A stretch of 10,755 nt of DNA from an uncultured Acidobacteriota bacterium (GCA_903932385.1 CAIZGA010000019.1:1-10755), one strand, 5' to 3'. Counted from the stretch's first letter, positions 1 through 7,310 are shown. The notes: generated by a model not told the origin, from the sequence alone. Numbers and translations are program-made.

Positions 1-26
1 ATTAGAAAACCATCCGTGTGAAAGTT

Positions 27-395
27 TTAGCTGTTCAAGGATGCCAACATTGCATTCAACATCATGCCGACTTCATTGGACAACACTTCGCAACTCTTCA
101 ACAAATCTGGTCGGCCATAAAGCATTTCTTTGGCGATGATCAGTTGTGTTTGCAACTCGCCATTCGAACCTCTGGCATGACCCAGAAACTGCCTATACTC
201 GCCCGTGGAGAGCCTTCCATGGCCTTCAGCAATATTACTCGGAATTGAAACAGAAGAACGACGCAGCTGTCCCGTCAAGCCGTAGAGTTCAGACTTCGGA
301 AAATCCTGAGTCAATTTGTAGATTGAAATGGACAACTGGATAGACCGCTGCCAGACAATCAAATCTTTGTACGATTTGATTGTCTGACTTGGCAC
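27..395 (-). CDS. Four-helix bundle protein (S23 / 23S rRNA IVS family)
   Basis: A 122-residue protein starting with GTG. It has the family signature: an N-terminal SYKDLIVWQ block (about residues 8-16), a GLTGQLRRSSVSIPSNIAEG block (about 39-58) and a helical C-terminus. These match the small all-helical proteins first found in intervening sequences of 23S rRNA, now a standalone family (TIGR02436 type). Length is normal for the family. The biochemical function is unknown; a nucleic-acid role is often proposed but is not shown here. The GTG start is preceded by AGGTG about 6 bases upstream. The gene lies 37 bases downstream of the SurA-type gene on the same strand, with no terminator between them. 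A 14-bp perfect inverted repeat covers codons 4-15, and a heptad repeat sits directly upstream. No rRNA is nearby, so this is not an rRNA-embedded copy. Family assignment is firm; role is not. Confidence 0.9.
   Translation of the reverse strand: MPSQTIKSYKDLIVWQRSIQLSISIYKLTQDFPKSELYGLTGQLRRSSVSIPSNIAEGHGRLSTGEYRQFLGHARGSNGELQTQLIIAKEMLYGRPDLLKSCEVLSNEVGMMLNAMLASLNS
352..386 (-). repeat. Perfect 14-bp inverted repeat in the start region of the S23-type gene
   Basis: Arms 352-365 and 373-386 are exact reverse complements, separated by a 7-base loop (366-372). On the mRNA (minus strand) the hairpin begins 9 bases after the first base of the GTG start and spans codons 4-15. No T-run follows it, so it is not an intrinsic terminator for the upstream gene. 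It could limit translation initiation or be a binding site for the protein itself; both ideas are inference. Confidence 0.85.
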
Positions 396-401
396 TTTCT
401 G

Positions 402-429
402 ACACCTATCCCCTAGTCCCTATTCCCTG
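402..429 (-). repeat. Degenerate heptad tandem repeat (four units)
   Basis: Read on the minus strand, four consecutive 7-mers follow one another: CAGGGAA, TAGGGAC, TAGGGGA, TAGGTGT. The consensus is TAGGGRN. The tract fills nearly all of the space between the stop codon of the SurA-type gene and the S23-type gene, and ends 6 bases before the GTG. The last unit contains the AGGTG that can serve as ribosome binding site. Confidence 0.7.
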
Positions 430-432
430 ATG

Positions 433-2092
433 TTAGTTCTTGACGGGCTGAACAGGTGCGGTGACGGGGCCGACCGGAGTTGCGGTCTTGGGCTTGTCGG
501 TGGACTTGTTCTGGATGCGCTCTTTCTTCTGACCCTTTACGTGCTTGGGCTTCTTGGTCTTGGCGGCGGTGTCGCCGTTGAGGCCGAGCGGCGCGGCGAA
601 GAGCTTCTGCGCGATGGATTCCTGCTGGGTGGGCGGCGCGGGCTTGGCCGCTGCGTCGTCGGACTTCAGCTTCGACTTGGGCTGCGAGATATGATCCGTG
701 TAACGGGTCTTCTTCTTGACGACGGCCTTGGGCGCGAGCGGGTCAGCGTTGGGGTCCACCGTGGAAGTGGAGACTGCTGGGGTGGCATCGGCTACAAGCT
801 GCTGCTGCGCGTTGGGGCCAACCTGTGCGGGAACGTTTGCCGCAAGGTCGCCACCGGTCTTGGCAGCGGGAAGATTCTCACGCGGGGCCTGGCCGAAGCG
901 AACCTTCTCACGCTTGATTTTTTTCACCTTGCCATTTTTCGTGACGGCAACGGCGGGCACAGCCTTGGCCTGCTTGCGCGAGCCTGAGGACTTGGCAACC
1001 AGAGGACGAGTGATGGCCTTCTTGACCTTGGGCGCCGGCGGAACGTATGCGCTGTTTACAATCTTGGGCTGGTTGGGGCTGGCTCCTGTATCCACAAAGC
1101 CCGGGGCGATGTAGATGGCGGCTTCTTCACGCAGTTTGGTGAGGTAGTCGCGCAGGGCGGGCTGCATTTTCTGCTCGTAGAGATTCTCTTCGATGGGTTC
1201 CTGCACGTCTTTGAGTGCGGGCACGCCGGCGTGAACATGCTGGCTGACGGAGAGAATGACGAATCCCTGGCGGGTGCGGATAGGGTCAGTATATTGACCG
1301 GCCTCTAGCACGAAGGTTTTGTTTTCCAGCTCGGCAGCGAGGGCACCGCGTTTGAAGGTGCCGAGGTCGCCGCCGGCCTGCGCCGTGGGGCCGCCGGAGT
1401 AGAGCTTGGCGAGTTCGTCGAACTTGCCGCCTGCCTTCAGGTTGGTGATGACCATGTTGGCCTTGGCCTGCGCCGTTTCCACCGCGGCTGCGCCGGCATC
1501 GGCGGCGACGGGGGATGAGAATCTCGCTGAGGCGGATGGACTCCGGCTGCGCGAGTTCGGCTTTGTGGTCGTCGTAATATTTCTGGATCTCAGCGTGGGT
1601 GAGCGGAATCTTGCTGCCGACTTCCTGCTGCACGACGTGCTGGGTGATGCAGTTGTTGCGGATGCTGGCCTTGAAATCCTCATACGAAACGCCCTGCTGC
1701 TGCGCGGCCTTTTCGAGGTCTTCCATGGTGTCAAGATGGTTCTGCTTGCGGATTTCATCGAGCTGCTTGACGAGCTCGGTCTCGCAGGTGATGTCGAGGT
1801 CCTTGCCTTTGGAGATGAGCAGCTGCTGATCAATCTGGTCGCGCAGCATGTTCTTCTCGCGGGCATCAATCTGGTCCTGCGAAGCGCCGGAGGTGTGCAT
1901 TTCCTGCTCGATGCCGGTCTGCGCGCGGACGATGTCGGAGCGGGTGATGATCTGGTCATTGACGCGCGCGACCACATCTTCCACCACCGTCGCATTGGGG
2001 GTGTACGGAGCGGGAGCAGGCGGCAGAGCAACCTCGGCTGCGACAGGAATCGCTGCCAGCAGGCAGGCGGCAAAAAATTTCTTAAGATTCAT
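433..2092 (-). pseudogene. SurA-type periplasmic chaperone / parvulin peptidyl-prolyl isomerase, split by a one-base frameshift
   Basis: Two overlapping reading frames together encode one 552-residue SurA-like protein. Residues 1-20 are a signal peptide (MNLKKFF then a hydrophobic run to VAA). Residues about 35-180 match the SurA N-terminal chaperone domain (VVEDVVARVNDQIITRSD). Residues about 185-285 are a parvulin (PPIC) domain with the hallmarks KFDELAKLYS, GGDLGTF and DPIRTRQGFVILSV. From about 335 to the end is a Lys/Ala/Pro-rich, probably disordered basic tail, far longer than in proteobacterial SurA. The frame breaks after Pro194, at a G5 run (1510-1514); four Gs would restore the frame. 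As it stands, the first frame ends at 1286 after about 269 residues, inside a scrambled parvulin domain. Coding character is kept on both sides, so this is either a sequencing error or a very recent mutation. Such proteins fold and escort outer-membrane proteins in the periplasm. The ATG at 2092 is chosen because the signal peptide starts there; its ribosome binding site is weak. Confidence 0.88.
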
Positions 2093-2139
2093 CAAAATCC
2101 ATCGTCCCTGATGCAGCAAAAATACGGAACCCAGAGGTC

Positions 2140-2158
2140 TCCCGGCCATCTGCCGGGA
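2140..2158. repeat. 7-bp inverted repeat in the leader of the SurA-type gene
   Basis: TCCCGGC (2140-2146) and GCCGGGA (2152-2158) are exact reverse complements around a 5-base loop. It lies 48 bases upstream of the SurA-type start, in the space shared with the divergent cupin gene. It could be an mRNA leader hairpin or an operator half-site pair. No T-run follows on either strand. Confidence 0.5.
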
Positions 2159-2176
2159 AGCTGCCTCGTGGGCAAT

Positions 2177-2206
2177 TTCCGATATCTGCCATTCTATCTG
2201 TCGGAA
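2177..2206. repeat. Imperfect inverted repeat in the divergent intergenic region
   Basis: TTCCGATA (2177-2184) pairs with TGTCGGAA (2199-2206) with one mismatch, around a 14-base spacer. It sits roughly midway between the divergent starts at 2092 and 2299. It is a plausible regulator site, but chance cannot be excluded. Confidence 0.3.
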
Positions 2207-2298
2207 GGGATTCCATCCACTCATTCCAAAGAGAATGACAGCCGCCGGCCGGCTGGAGGCGGAAATCTGCTGCCCTGTAGGACGATTACAATGAGGAC

Positions 2299-2694
2299 AT
2301 GGATATCAAACGCATCGGCACGCAACCCTCCGTGGTAGGCCCGGCAGACTGGTTTACCGGCACGGTACGCATTGACCCGCTGTTTCAGGCACCAGAGCCG
2401 GCACATGTGGCCGGGGCCAGCGTGACTTTTGAGCCGGGAGCGCGGACGGCCTGGCATACGCATCCGCTGGGACAGACGCTGGTGGTGATGGCCGGTTGCG
2501 GCTGGGTGCAGCGCGAAGGCGGGGCGATTGAGGAAATCCATCCGGGCGATGTGGTGTGGTTTGCGCCGGGAGAAAAGCACTGGCATGGGGCGACGCCAAC
2601 GACGGCGATGACACATATCGCCATCCAGGAGAGCCTGAACGGCAAGGTGGTGGACTGGCTGGAACAGGTGAGCGCAGAGCAGTATCAGCGGTAA
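2299..2694 (+). CDS. Manganese cupin, hydroxynitrile lyase (GtHNL) type
   Basis: A 131-residue single-domain cupin. It has the same length as, and by recall very high similarity to, the hydroxynitrile lyase of Granulicella tundricola (GtHNL), including the [17 protein letters not shown] block and [14 protein letters not shown]. GtHNL cleaves and forms (R)-mandelonitrile from benzaldehyde and cyanide; its true substrate in the cell is unknown. Cupin motif 1 (residues about 47-68) supplies His53, His55 and Gln59, and motif 2 (about 81-100) supplies His94, the metal ligands known in GtHNL. Residues Ala40, Val42 and Gln110, which shape the GtHNL active site, are also the same here. There is no signal peptide, so it is cytoplasmic. 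The ATG at 2299 fits the GtHNL N-terminus (M-E/D-IKR). GAGGA lies only one base before it, too close for an ideal ribosome binding site. The gene is transcribed away from the SurA-type gene and looks monocistronic. It could be annotated simply as a cupin-domain protein. Confidence 0.9.
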   Translation: MDIKRIGTQPSVVGPADWFTGTVRIDPLFQAPEPAHVAGASVTFEPGARTAWHTHPLGQTLVVMAGCGWVQREGGAIEEIHPGDVVWFAPGEKHWHGATPTTAMTHIAIQESLNGKVVDWLEQVSAEQYQR

Positions 2695-2746
2695 AGCAAC
2701 TGCGGGAGTAGCGGCAGTTCTGGCACGGCGGGGCCACTCGGCACGG

Positions 2747-2755
2747 TGCTATACT
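2747..2755 (+). promoter_or_regulatory. Extended -10 promoter candidate for the S41 peptidase
   Basis: TGCTATACT matches an extended -10 element (TGn followed by a 5/6 match to TATAAT). No good -35 box lies at the right distance, as is usual for extended -10 promoters. It would give a leader of about 125 bases before the ATG at 2888. Prediction only. Confidence 0.4.
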
Positions 2756-2871
2756 TCGCTGAAGAACGTCTAAACATCAGGCCAGCGGATGTATTTTTGG
2801 GAGCAGATTTTGCAGGCTGGCCCCCACAAGCTGCAATACCCGGCAGAGCCGGAAGCGAACCGCAGACAGAC

Positions 2872-2878
2872 AAGAGGA
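2872..2878 (+). promoter_or_regulatory. Ribosome binding site deciding the S41 peptidase start
   Basis: AAGAGGA stands 9 bases before the ATG at 2888. This favours that start over the longer open frame, which runs back to 2789 and would place 33 non-signal residues ahead of the signal peptide. Confidence 0.7.
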
Positions 2879-2887
2879 CCCCGGTAT

Positions 2888-4516
2888 ATGGCAACACGTA
2901 CACGCCGCTCGTTATTTTCATTGATATTGTTTCTGGCCATCAGTGCACTGGTGGGATCGCTGGTCAACGGACGCGTGAATGCGCAGTCAGCCGGCGACGA
3001 GTCGACCATGCGGGACAGCCTGCATGACTTCACCAACGTGTACTCGATTGTGGAGAAGAACTACGCCACGCCGATGGACCAGGACGAAATCGACAAGGCG
3101 ATTTACGACGGCGCGATTCCGGGCATGCTGCATGAGCTGGATCCGCACTCGAATTTTTATGACCCGAAGGCCTACGCGCAGATGCGTGAGGACAACCAGG
3201 GACACTACTACGGCGTGGGCATGAGCATCCAGCAGATGCCGACCCCCGACGGGAAGTTTGTGATTGTGGTGAATGCGCCGTTTGAAGGCACGCCAAGTTT
3301 CAAGGCGGGCATCAAGCCGGGCGACATTATTAATCAGATTGAAGGCAAGTCGACTGAAGGCATGACGACGGCCGATGTGGCGAGTCATCTGAAGGGACCG
3401 CTGGGCACGCATGTGCAGGTGACCATGCTGCGTGAAGGCGCGGACAAGCCCCTGGTGTTTGATCTGGTGCGCGACAATATTCCGCACCCGACGGTGGACC
3501 TGGCGTTTCTGGTGAAGCCGGGCATCGGCTACGTACATATTGAGAGCTTCAGTTCAGAAACGACATCGCATGAGTTTGAGCAGGCGCTGAAAAATATGGG
3601 CGCGCTGAAGGGATTGATTCTCGACCTGCGCGGCAATCCGGGCGGCCTGTTGCCGGAAGCGGTGAATATCTCCGGCGACTTTTTGAAGAAGGGCCAGATT
3701 GTGGTGAGCCAGCACGGACGCTCCTATCCTGACCAGGTATACCGCGTGGACCACACCAGCAACCTGACGGACTTCCCTGTTGTGGTGCTGGTGAATCGCA
3801 ACACGGCATCGGCTGCGGAAATTGTGAGCGGCGCGCTGCAGGACCATGACCGCGCGTTGATTGTGGGCGAGACGACCTTCGGCAAGGGGCTGGTGCAGAC
3901 GGTCTTCAATCTCTCTGACGGCACCGGATTGGCGCTGACCACCTACCACTACTACACGCCGAGCGGGCGTTTGATTCAGCGCGACTACAACGGACTCTCT
4001 CTGTACGACTATTTCTTCCTGCGCAAGTCGGCTCCGGAACCGGACAAGGAAGGCCGAGAAGTGAAGCTGACCGATTCCGGCCGCACGGTGTATGGCGGCG
4101 GCGGAATTACTCCGGATGAAAAATATGCATCGACGAAGCTGACGCATTTTGAAGTGACGCTGCTGCAGCATTCGGCGATCTTCAATTTCACCAAGCACTA
4201 CTTCGCGGTACACAAGAGCATCCCCGAAGGCTTTGATGTGGACGATGCGGTGGTGGCGGAGTTCAAACAGTTTTTGAAATCGAAGTCGATTGATTACACC
4301 GATGCTGATTTTTCCGGATCGCTGGATTGGGTGAAGGTGAACATCAAGAGCTCGCTGTACAAGACGCAGTTCGGGCAGACGCGCGGCATGGAAGTGACGG
4401 CGGCGTGGGACCCGGAAGTGAACAAGGCGATTACCTATCTGCCGGAAGCGCAGGCGCTGCAGGACCACGCAACCAAGGTTGAGGCGCAGAAGCAGACGGC
4501 GATGAACAACAACTAG
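2888..4516 (+). CDS. S41 family C-terminal processing peptidase (CtpA/Prc-like) with PDZ domain
   Basis: A 542-residue serine protease. Residues 1-33 are a signal peptide or N-terminal anchor (TRRSLFSLILFL, then INA-like VNAQ), so the enzyme acts in the periplasm. Residues about 40-100 are a helical N-terminal domain (YSIVEKNY, HELDPHSNFYDP). Residues about 105-195 are a PDZ domain with the GIKPGDII core, which binds substrate C-termini. Residues about 208-368 are the S41 core: GYVHIESFS, LILDLRGNPGG, the catalytic Ser308 in NTASAAE, and the catalytic Lys333 in GETTFGKGLVQ, with Gln337 following as expected. The C-terminal 170 residues are an extra helical region, typical of the Acidobacteria-type members. 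Family members cut other exported proteins near their C-termini. All key residues are present, so it should be active. The gene stands alone between its own promoter and terminator. The exact substrate cannot be told. Confidence 0.95.
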   Translation: MATRTRRSLFSLILFLAISALVGSLVNGRVNAQSAGDESTMRDSLHDFTNVYSIVEKNYATPMDQDEIDKAIYDGAIPGMLHELDPHSNFYDPKAYAQMREDNQGHYYGVGMSIQQMPTPDGKFVIVVNAPFEGTPSFKAGIKPGDIINQIEGKSTEGMTTADVASHLKGPLGTHVQVTMLREGADKPLVFDLVRDNIPHPTVDLAFLVKPGIGYVHIESFSSETTSHEFEQALKNMGALKGLILDLRGNPGGLLPEAVNISGDFLKKGQIVVSQHGRSYPDQVYRVDHTSNLTDFPVVVLVNRNTASAAEIVSGALQDHDRALIVGETTFGKGLVQTVFNLSDGTGLALTTYHYYTPSGRLIQRDYNGLSLYDYFFLRKSAPEPDKEGREVKLTDSGRTVYGGGGITPDEKYASTKLTHFEVTLLQHSAIFNFTKHYFAVHKSIPEGFDVDDAVVAEFKQFLKSKSIDYTDADFSGSLDWVKVNIKSSLYKTQFGQTRGMEVTAAWDPEVNKAITYLPEAQALQDHATKVEAQKQTAMNNN

Positions 4517-4533
4517 CTTTTATTGAATGAAAC

Positions 4534-4563
4534 AATCAGGGGCTTCGGCCCCTGATTTTTTTT
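4534..4563 (+). terminator. Intrinsic terminator of the S41 peptidase gene (UUCG loop)
   Basis: A perfect 10-bp stem (4534-4543 with 4548-4557) closes a cTTCGg tetraloop, the most stable RNA loop class, and runs into eight Ts (4556-4563). It begins 17 bases after the stop codon. It separates the convergent peptidase and propeller-protein genes. Confidence 0.95.
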
Positions 4564-4569
4564 GCGCCT

Positions 4570-4617
4570 GATTACTGCAGCGGGACTGCGGTGGATTACT
4601 GCAACGGCACTACGGTG
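4570..4617. repeat. 24-bp imperfect tandem duplication across the 3' end of the propeller gene
   Basis: 4570-4593 and 4594-4617 match at 21 of 24 positions. The unit encodes the protein's last residues (TVVPLQ) plus the TAA stop. Since 24 is a multiple of three, the second copy supplies another in-frame TAA at 4572-4574. Confidence 0.85.
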
Positions 4618-7310
4618 ATGGTGTAGGGGATGGTTTGCGAGAAGCCGTTGCCGCTGAGGGTCACGTTGACGGTGTAGGTGCCGACCGGCGTGAACTTTGG
4701 CTGGATGGAACTGCAGCCGAGCGTGGCGGCAAAGACCGCTATCAAGAGAAGAAGTGAAAGCAGGCCGGAGAAGCGTCGCATAGATTTGCGACGGCAGAGG
4801 CAGAGCCATGCGGCCAGCAGGGCGGCGGGCCACAGCGGCAGTTGTGCGCCGGTGGGCAGCGTCCAGCCGTAGCCGGAGGTTTGCAGCGAGAAGAAGTCCT
4901 GATGCGTGCCGTCTGCGGTGACGACGAGCGGAGCGGGGGCAAACTCACAGAGAGAATATTGCGGCGCGCCGCTGCACTGCAGGGTGTAACTGCCGTTGTA
5001 GCCGATGGTGGTGAGCGAGAGCGTGGAAGGCGCGGTGGCGAATCCCTGCTGCACGGTGAAGGTGGTGGGTGTGGCCGAGAGCGAGATGAAAGAGGCGAGC
5101 ACGTTGTAGGTCAACGCGGGCGAGGTGCTGGTGGAGAAATTTGCATCGCCGGAATAAACAGCGGTGAAGCTGTGCAGACCGGCGGCGAGCGGCAAGGTGG
5201 TGAAGGTGGCGGTGCCGACGCTGCTGATGGGGAGCGTGGCGAGCAGCGATGTGCCGTCGTAAAAGCTGAGCGTGCCGGTGGCGGTGAAGCTGTAAAAACT
5301 AATCGGCATGAACTGTGCGGTGAGTTGCACGGTCTGCCCCGCGTAGACGCCCGAGGCCGGTGAGCCGAGGATGCTGGTGGTGGTGGTGGATTCTGTGCCG
5401 AGCAGAGCGACGGTGCCGGAGAGGCTGGGCAGGTGCGTCAGGTCGCCGGGATAACTTGCATCCACCAAGTGCGTACCAGTTGCGGTGACGGTGATGTTGT
5501 TGGCGATGGCAGTGTTGGACCACTGGCCTAGCAGCACGGTGAGGCTGGCGGCGCCGAGGTCGGCGGAGACGAGGTCGGTCATGCCGTCGCCGTTGAAGTC
5601 GGCCGCGGCAAAATAATACGGCTCGGTGCCGGTAGGCGCGGGCGAAGAGAGCGGCGTGAAATTTCCCGTGCCATCGCCCAGCAGGATGGTGAAGTTGTTG
5701 CCGCTGCCGTCGGAGACGACGAGGTCGGGCAGGCCGTCATTGTTGAAGTCGCCGACGCGCGCGGTTTGCGGCCCCTGACCGGCGGGAAACGGTGAGTTAG
5801 GGACGGGAGTAAAACCACCGGCCCCGTTGCCGAGCCAGACGCTGGCGGTGTTGTCGACGTTGTTGCCGGCGGCGAGATCGAGCAGGCCATCGAGATTGAA
5901 GTCGCTGACGGTGACGGTGACCGGTTCATTGCCGGCGACGAGTGTGGAGTTGGTTGGAAAATTTCCCGTGCCATCGCCGAAGAGCAGCGTGATACTGTTG
6001 CTGTCCTGGTTGGCGACGGCGATGTCGAGATTGCCGTCACGATTGAAGTCGCCGACGGCGGACTCAACCGGCGTCTCGCCGACGGTGGGCTTGGAGGCCA
6101 GCGTGAAATTTCCGGTGCCATCGCCCAGCAGAACGCTGACGCTGCCGACAAAATTACCAGGTGGGCCATTGTCAGTGGAGTTGCTAACGACGAGATCGAG
6201 ATTGCCGTCGTTGTTGATGTCTGCGGTGAGGATGGACCAGGGACCGAGGCCGGTGGGCGGCAGTGCAGTTTGCGCGGTGAATGTTCCGTTGCCATTGCCG
6301 AGCAGGATGGTGATGTTTGTGTCGTTGTAGTTGGTGACGGCGAGGTCGGGAATGCCGTCGTTGTTGAAGTCGCCGGTGGTGATGGCACTGGCACCGCTGC
6401 CGACGGTGATGGTGGAGGCAACCGTGTAAACTCCCGTCCCGTTACCGAGCAGGATGCTGACGGTGTTTCCGTTGCCGGTGTTGATGTCACCGTAATTTAC
6501 TTCGGCGATGTCGGGGTAGCCGTCGCCGTTGAAGTCTGCGACAGAGACGGAGTGCGGGCCGACGTTGGTGACCGGCGAAGAGGCCAGCAGGAATTGCGGG
6601 ATGGCATGTGCGGTATTGAGCGGGAGTGAACCGATGGTGGCGTTGGCGTAACTGGTATCGAGAAAGAGCAGCGTGCCGGAGGGTGGCACATAGCCGCCGC
6701 CGGTGACGGTGGTGGTGAGGGTATAGTTGCCGGGCGCGCCGGAGGCCGTGAGTGCGGCTGCGGTGGGGGTGCGGCCGCTGACTACGAGCGGTGAAACGAG
6801 TGTGGCGGAGACGCTGGATTTGTCGGCGGTGGTTCCCTGATAGATGGCGACCAGCGAAGAATATGTTGCCGGTGCGAGAAAGACTTGGATGCTGGCGGTG
6901 CCAGCGGCGGTGAGTTGCGCGGTGCCGAGGATGCCCTTGGGGCCGGAGGCGATGGCGGCGGTGCAGAGTTGCAGGTCGGTGCAGAAGACGACGGTGCCGT
7001 GGGTGACTGGGGTGTTGTTCTGGTCGAGCACGGTTGCGGTGAGGGTGACGCGCGCGGGCCAGGCGACGGCACCGGCGGGTGAATAGCTGAAGGACGTTGT
7101 GGTAGAGAGCGGCGGTGTGCGTGGCGCTGGTTTGCCCAGCGGCGTTGGTAGCTGTGATGTGTTGGGTTGCGTAGAACTGGCTTGGGGTGTGGTGTGTACA
7201 GCGGCGTGTGCGGGCATGCAGGCAGCCGCAAACGCAGCAACAACTACGGCAGCCGCAGCGGCAACTACGTTGAGTCGAAGTGAAACGATACCGGCCCGCA
7301 ACGCTGGCAT
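4596..7310 (-). CDS. Secreted FG-GAP (VCBS) seven-bladed propeller protein with Ig-like domains
   Basis: A 904-residue exported protein. Residues 1-37 are a signal peptide (basic start, long Ala/Val run, AHA end). About 65-180 and 183-235 look like Ig-like modules. Residues about 250-598 hold seven FG-GAP repeats, each with a calcium loop of the DxNxDGxxD type starting at 259, 314, 364, 421, 470, 521 and 571 and ending in LLGxGxGxF. Seven repeats make one complete integrin-alpha-like beta-propeller. An Ig-like domain of the Big_3_5 type follows (about 640-738, AVYSGDANF), then a last Ig-like domain (about 742-904) interrupted by two hydrophobic segments (about 825-838 and 848-866) around the basic RRKSMRR, ending LGCSS. 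The likely role is surface binding or adhesion with calcium; no catalytic domain is visible. The start at 7310 suits the signal peptide, though no strong ribosome binding site precedes it. The gene is convergent with the S41 peptidase gene. The repeats are well supported, the function is not. Confidence 0.9.
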   Translation of the reverse strand: MPALRAGIVSLRLNVVAAAAAVVVAAFAAACMPAHAAVHTTPQASSTQPNTSQLPTPLGKPAPRTPPLSTTTSFSYSPAGAVAWPARVTLTATVLDQNNTPVTHGTVVFCTDLQLCTAAIASGPKGILGTAQLTAAGTASIQVFLAPATYSSLVAIYQGTTADKSSVSATLVSPLVVSGRTPTAAALTASGAPGNYTLTTTVTGGGYVPPSGTLLFLDTSYANATIGSLPLNTAHAIPQFLLASSPVTNVGPHSVSVADFNGDGYPDIAEVNYGDINTGNGNTVSILLGNGTGVYTVASTITVGSGASAITTGDFNNDGIPDLAVTNYNDTNITILLGNGNGTFTAQTALPPTGLGPWSILTADINNDGNLDLVVSNSTDNGPPGNFVGSVSVLLGDGTGNFTLASKPTVGETPVESAVGDFNRDGNLDIAVANQDSNSITLLFGDGTGNFPTNSTLVAGNEPVTVTVSDFNLDGLLDLAAGNNVDNTASVWLGNGAGGFTPVPNSPFPAGQGPQTARVGDFNNDGLPDLVVSDGSGNNFTILLGDGTGNFTPLSSPAPTGTEPYYFAAADFNGDGMTDLVSADLGAASLTVLLGQWSNTAIANNITVTATGTHLVDASYPGDLTHLPSLSGTVALLGTESTTTTSILGSPASGVYAGQTVQLTAQFMPISFYSFTATGTLSFYDGTSLLATLPISSVGTATFTTLPLAAGLHSFTAVYSGDANFSTSTSPALTYNVLASFISLSATPTTFTVQQGFATAPSTLSLTTIGYNGSYTLQCSGAPQYSLCEFAPAPLVVTADGTHQDFFSLQTSGYGWTLPTGAQLPLWPAALLAAWLCLCRRKSMRRFSGLLSLLLLIAVFAATLGCSSIQPKFTPVGTYTVNVTLSGNGFSQTIPYTITVVPLQ
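5654..6130 (-). repeat. Nucleotide-level repeats between propeller blades
   Basis: 5654-5683 and 6101-6130 are 29/30 identical, and 5959-5978 is identical to 20 bases of the first copy. All encode the GDGTGNF end of a blade, in different blades. The identity is higher than the protein repeat alone requires, which suggests recent duplication or gene conversion between blades. Confidence 0.65.

Noticed and set aside
352..386. The 14-bp hairpin as terminator of the SurA-type gene
   Set aside because: No T-run follows on the minus strand and it lies inside the next gene's coding sequence.
1510..1514. Phase-variable switch in the SurA-type gene
   Set aside because: A run of five Gs is short for slippage-based phase variation; a sequencing error or simple mutation is more likely.
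2287..2292. TACAAT as a -10 box for the cupin gene
   Set aside because: It lies only 7 bases before the ATG and has no -35 partner; it would need a leaderless transcript, which I cannot support.
3554..4468. Long minus-strand open frame (304 residues) opposite the S41 peptidase gene
   Set aside because: Antisense shadow; His/Arg-rich composition is typical of reversed GC-rich coding sequence.
5579..6490. Ser/Thr/Pro-rich open frame (303 residues) within the propeller gene
   Set aside because: Out-of-frame reading of the FG-GAP repeats; the repetitive DNA makes a repetitive shadow protein.
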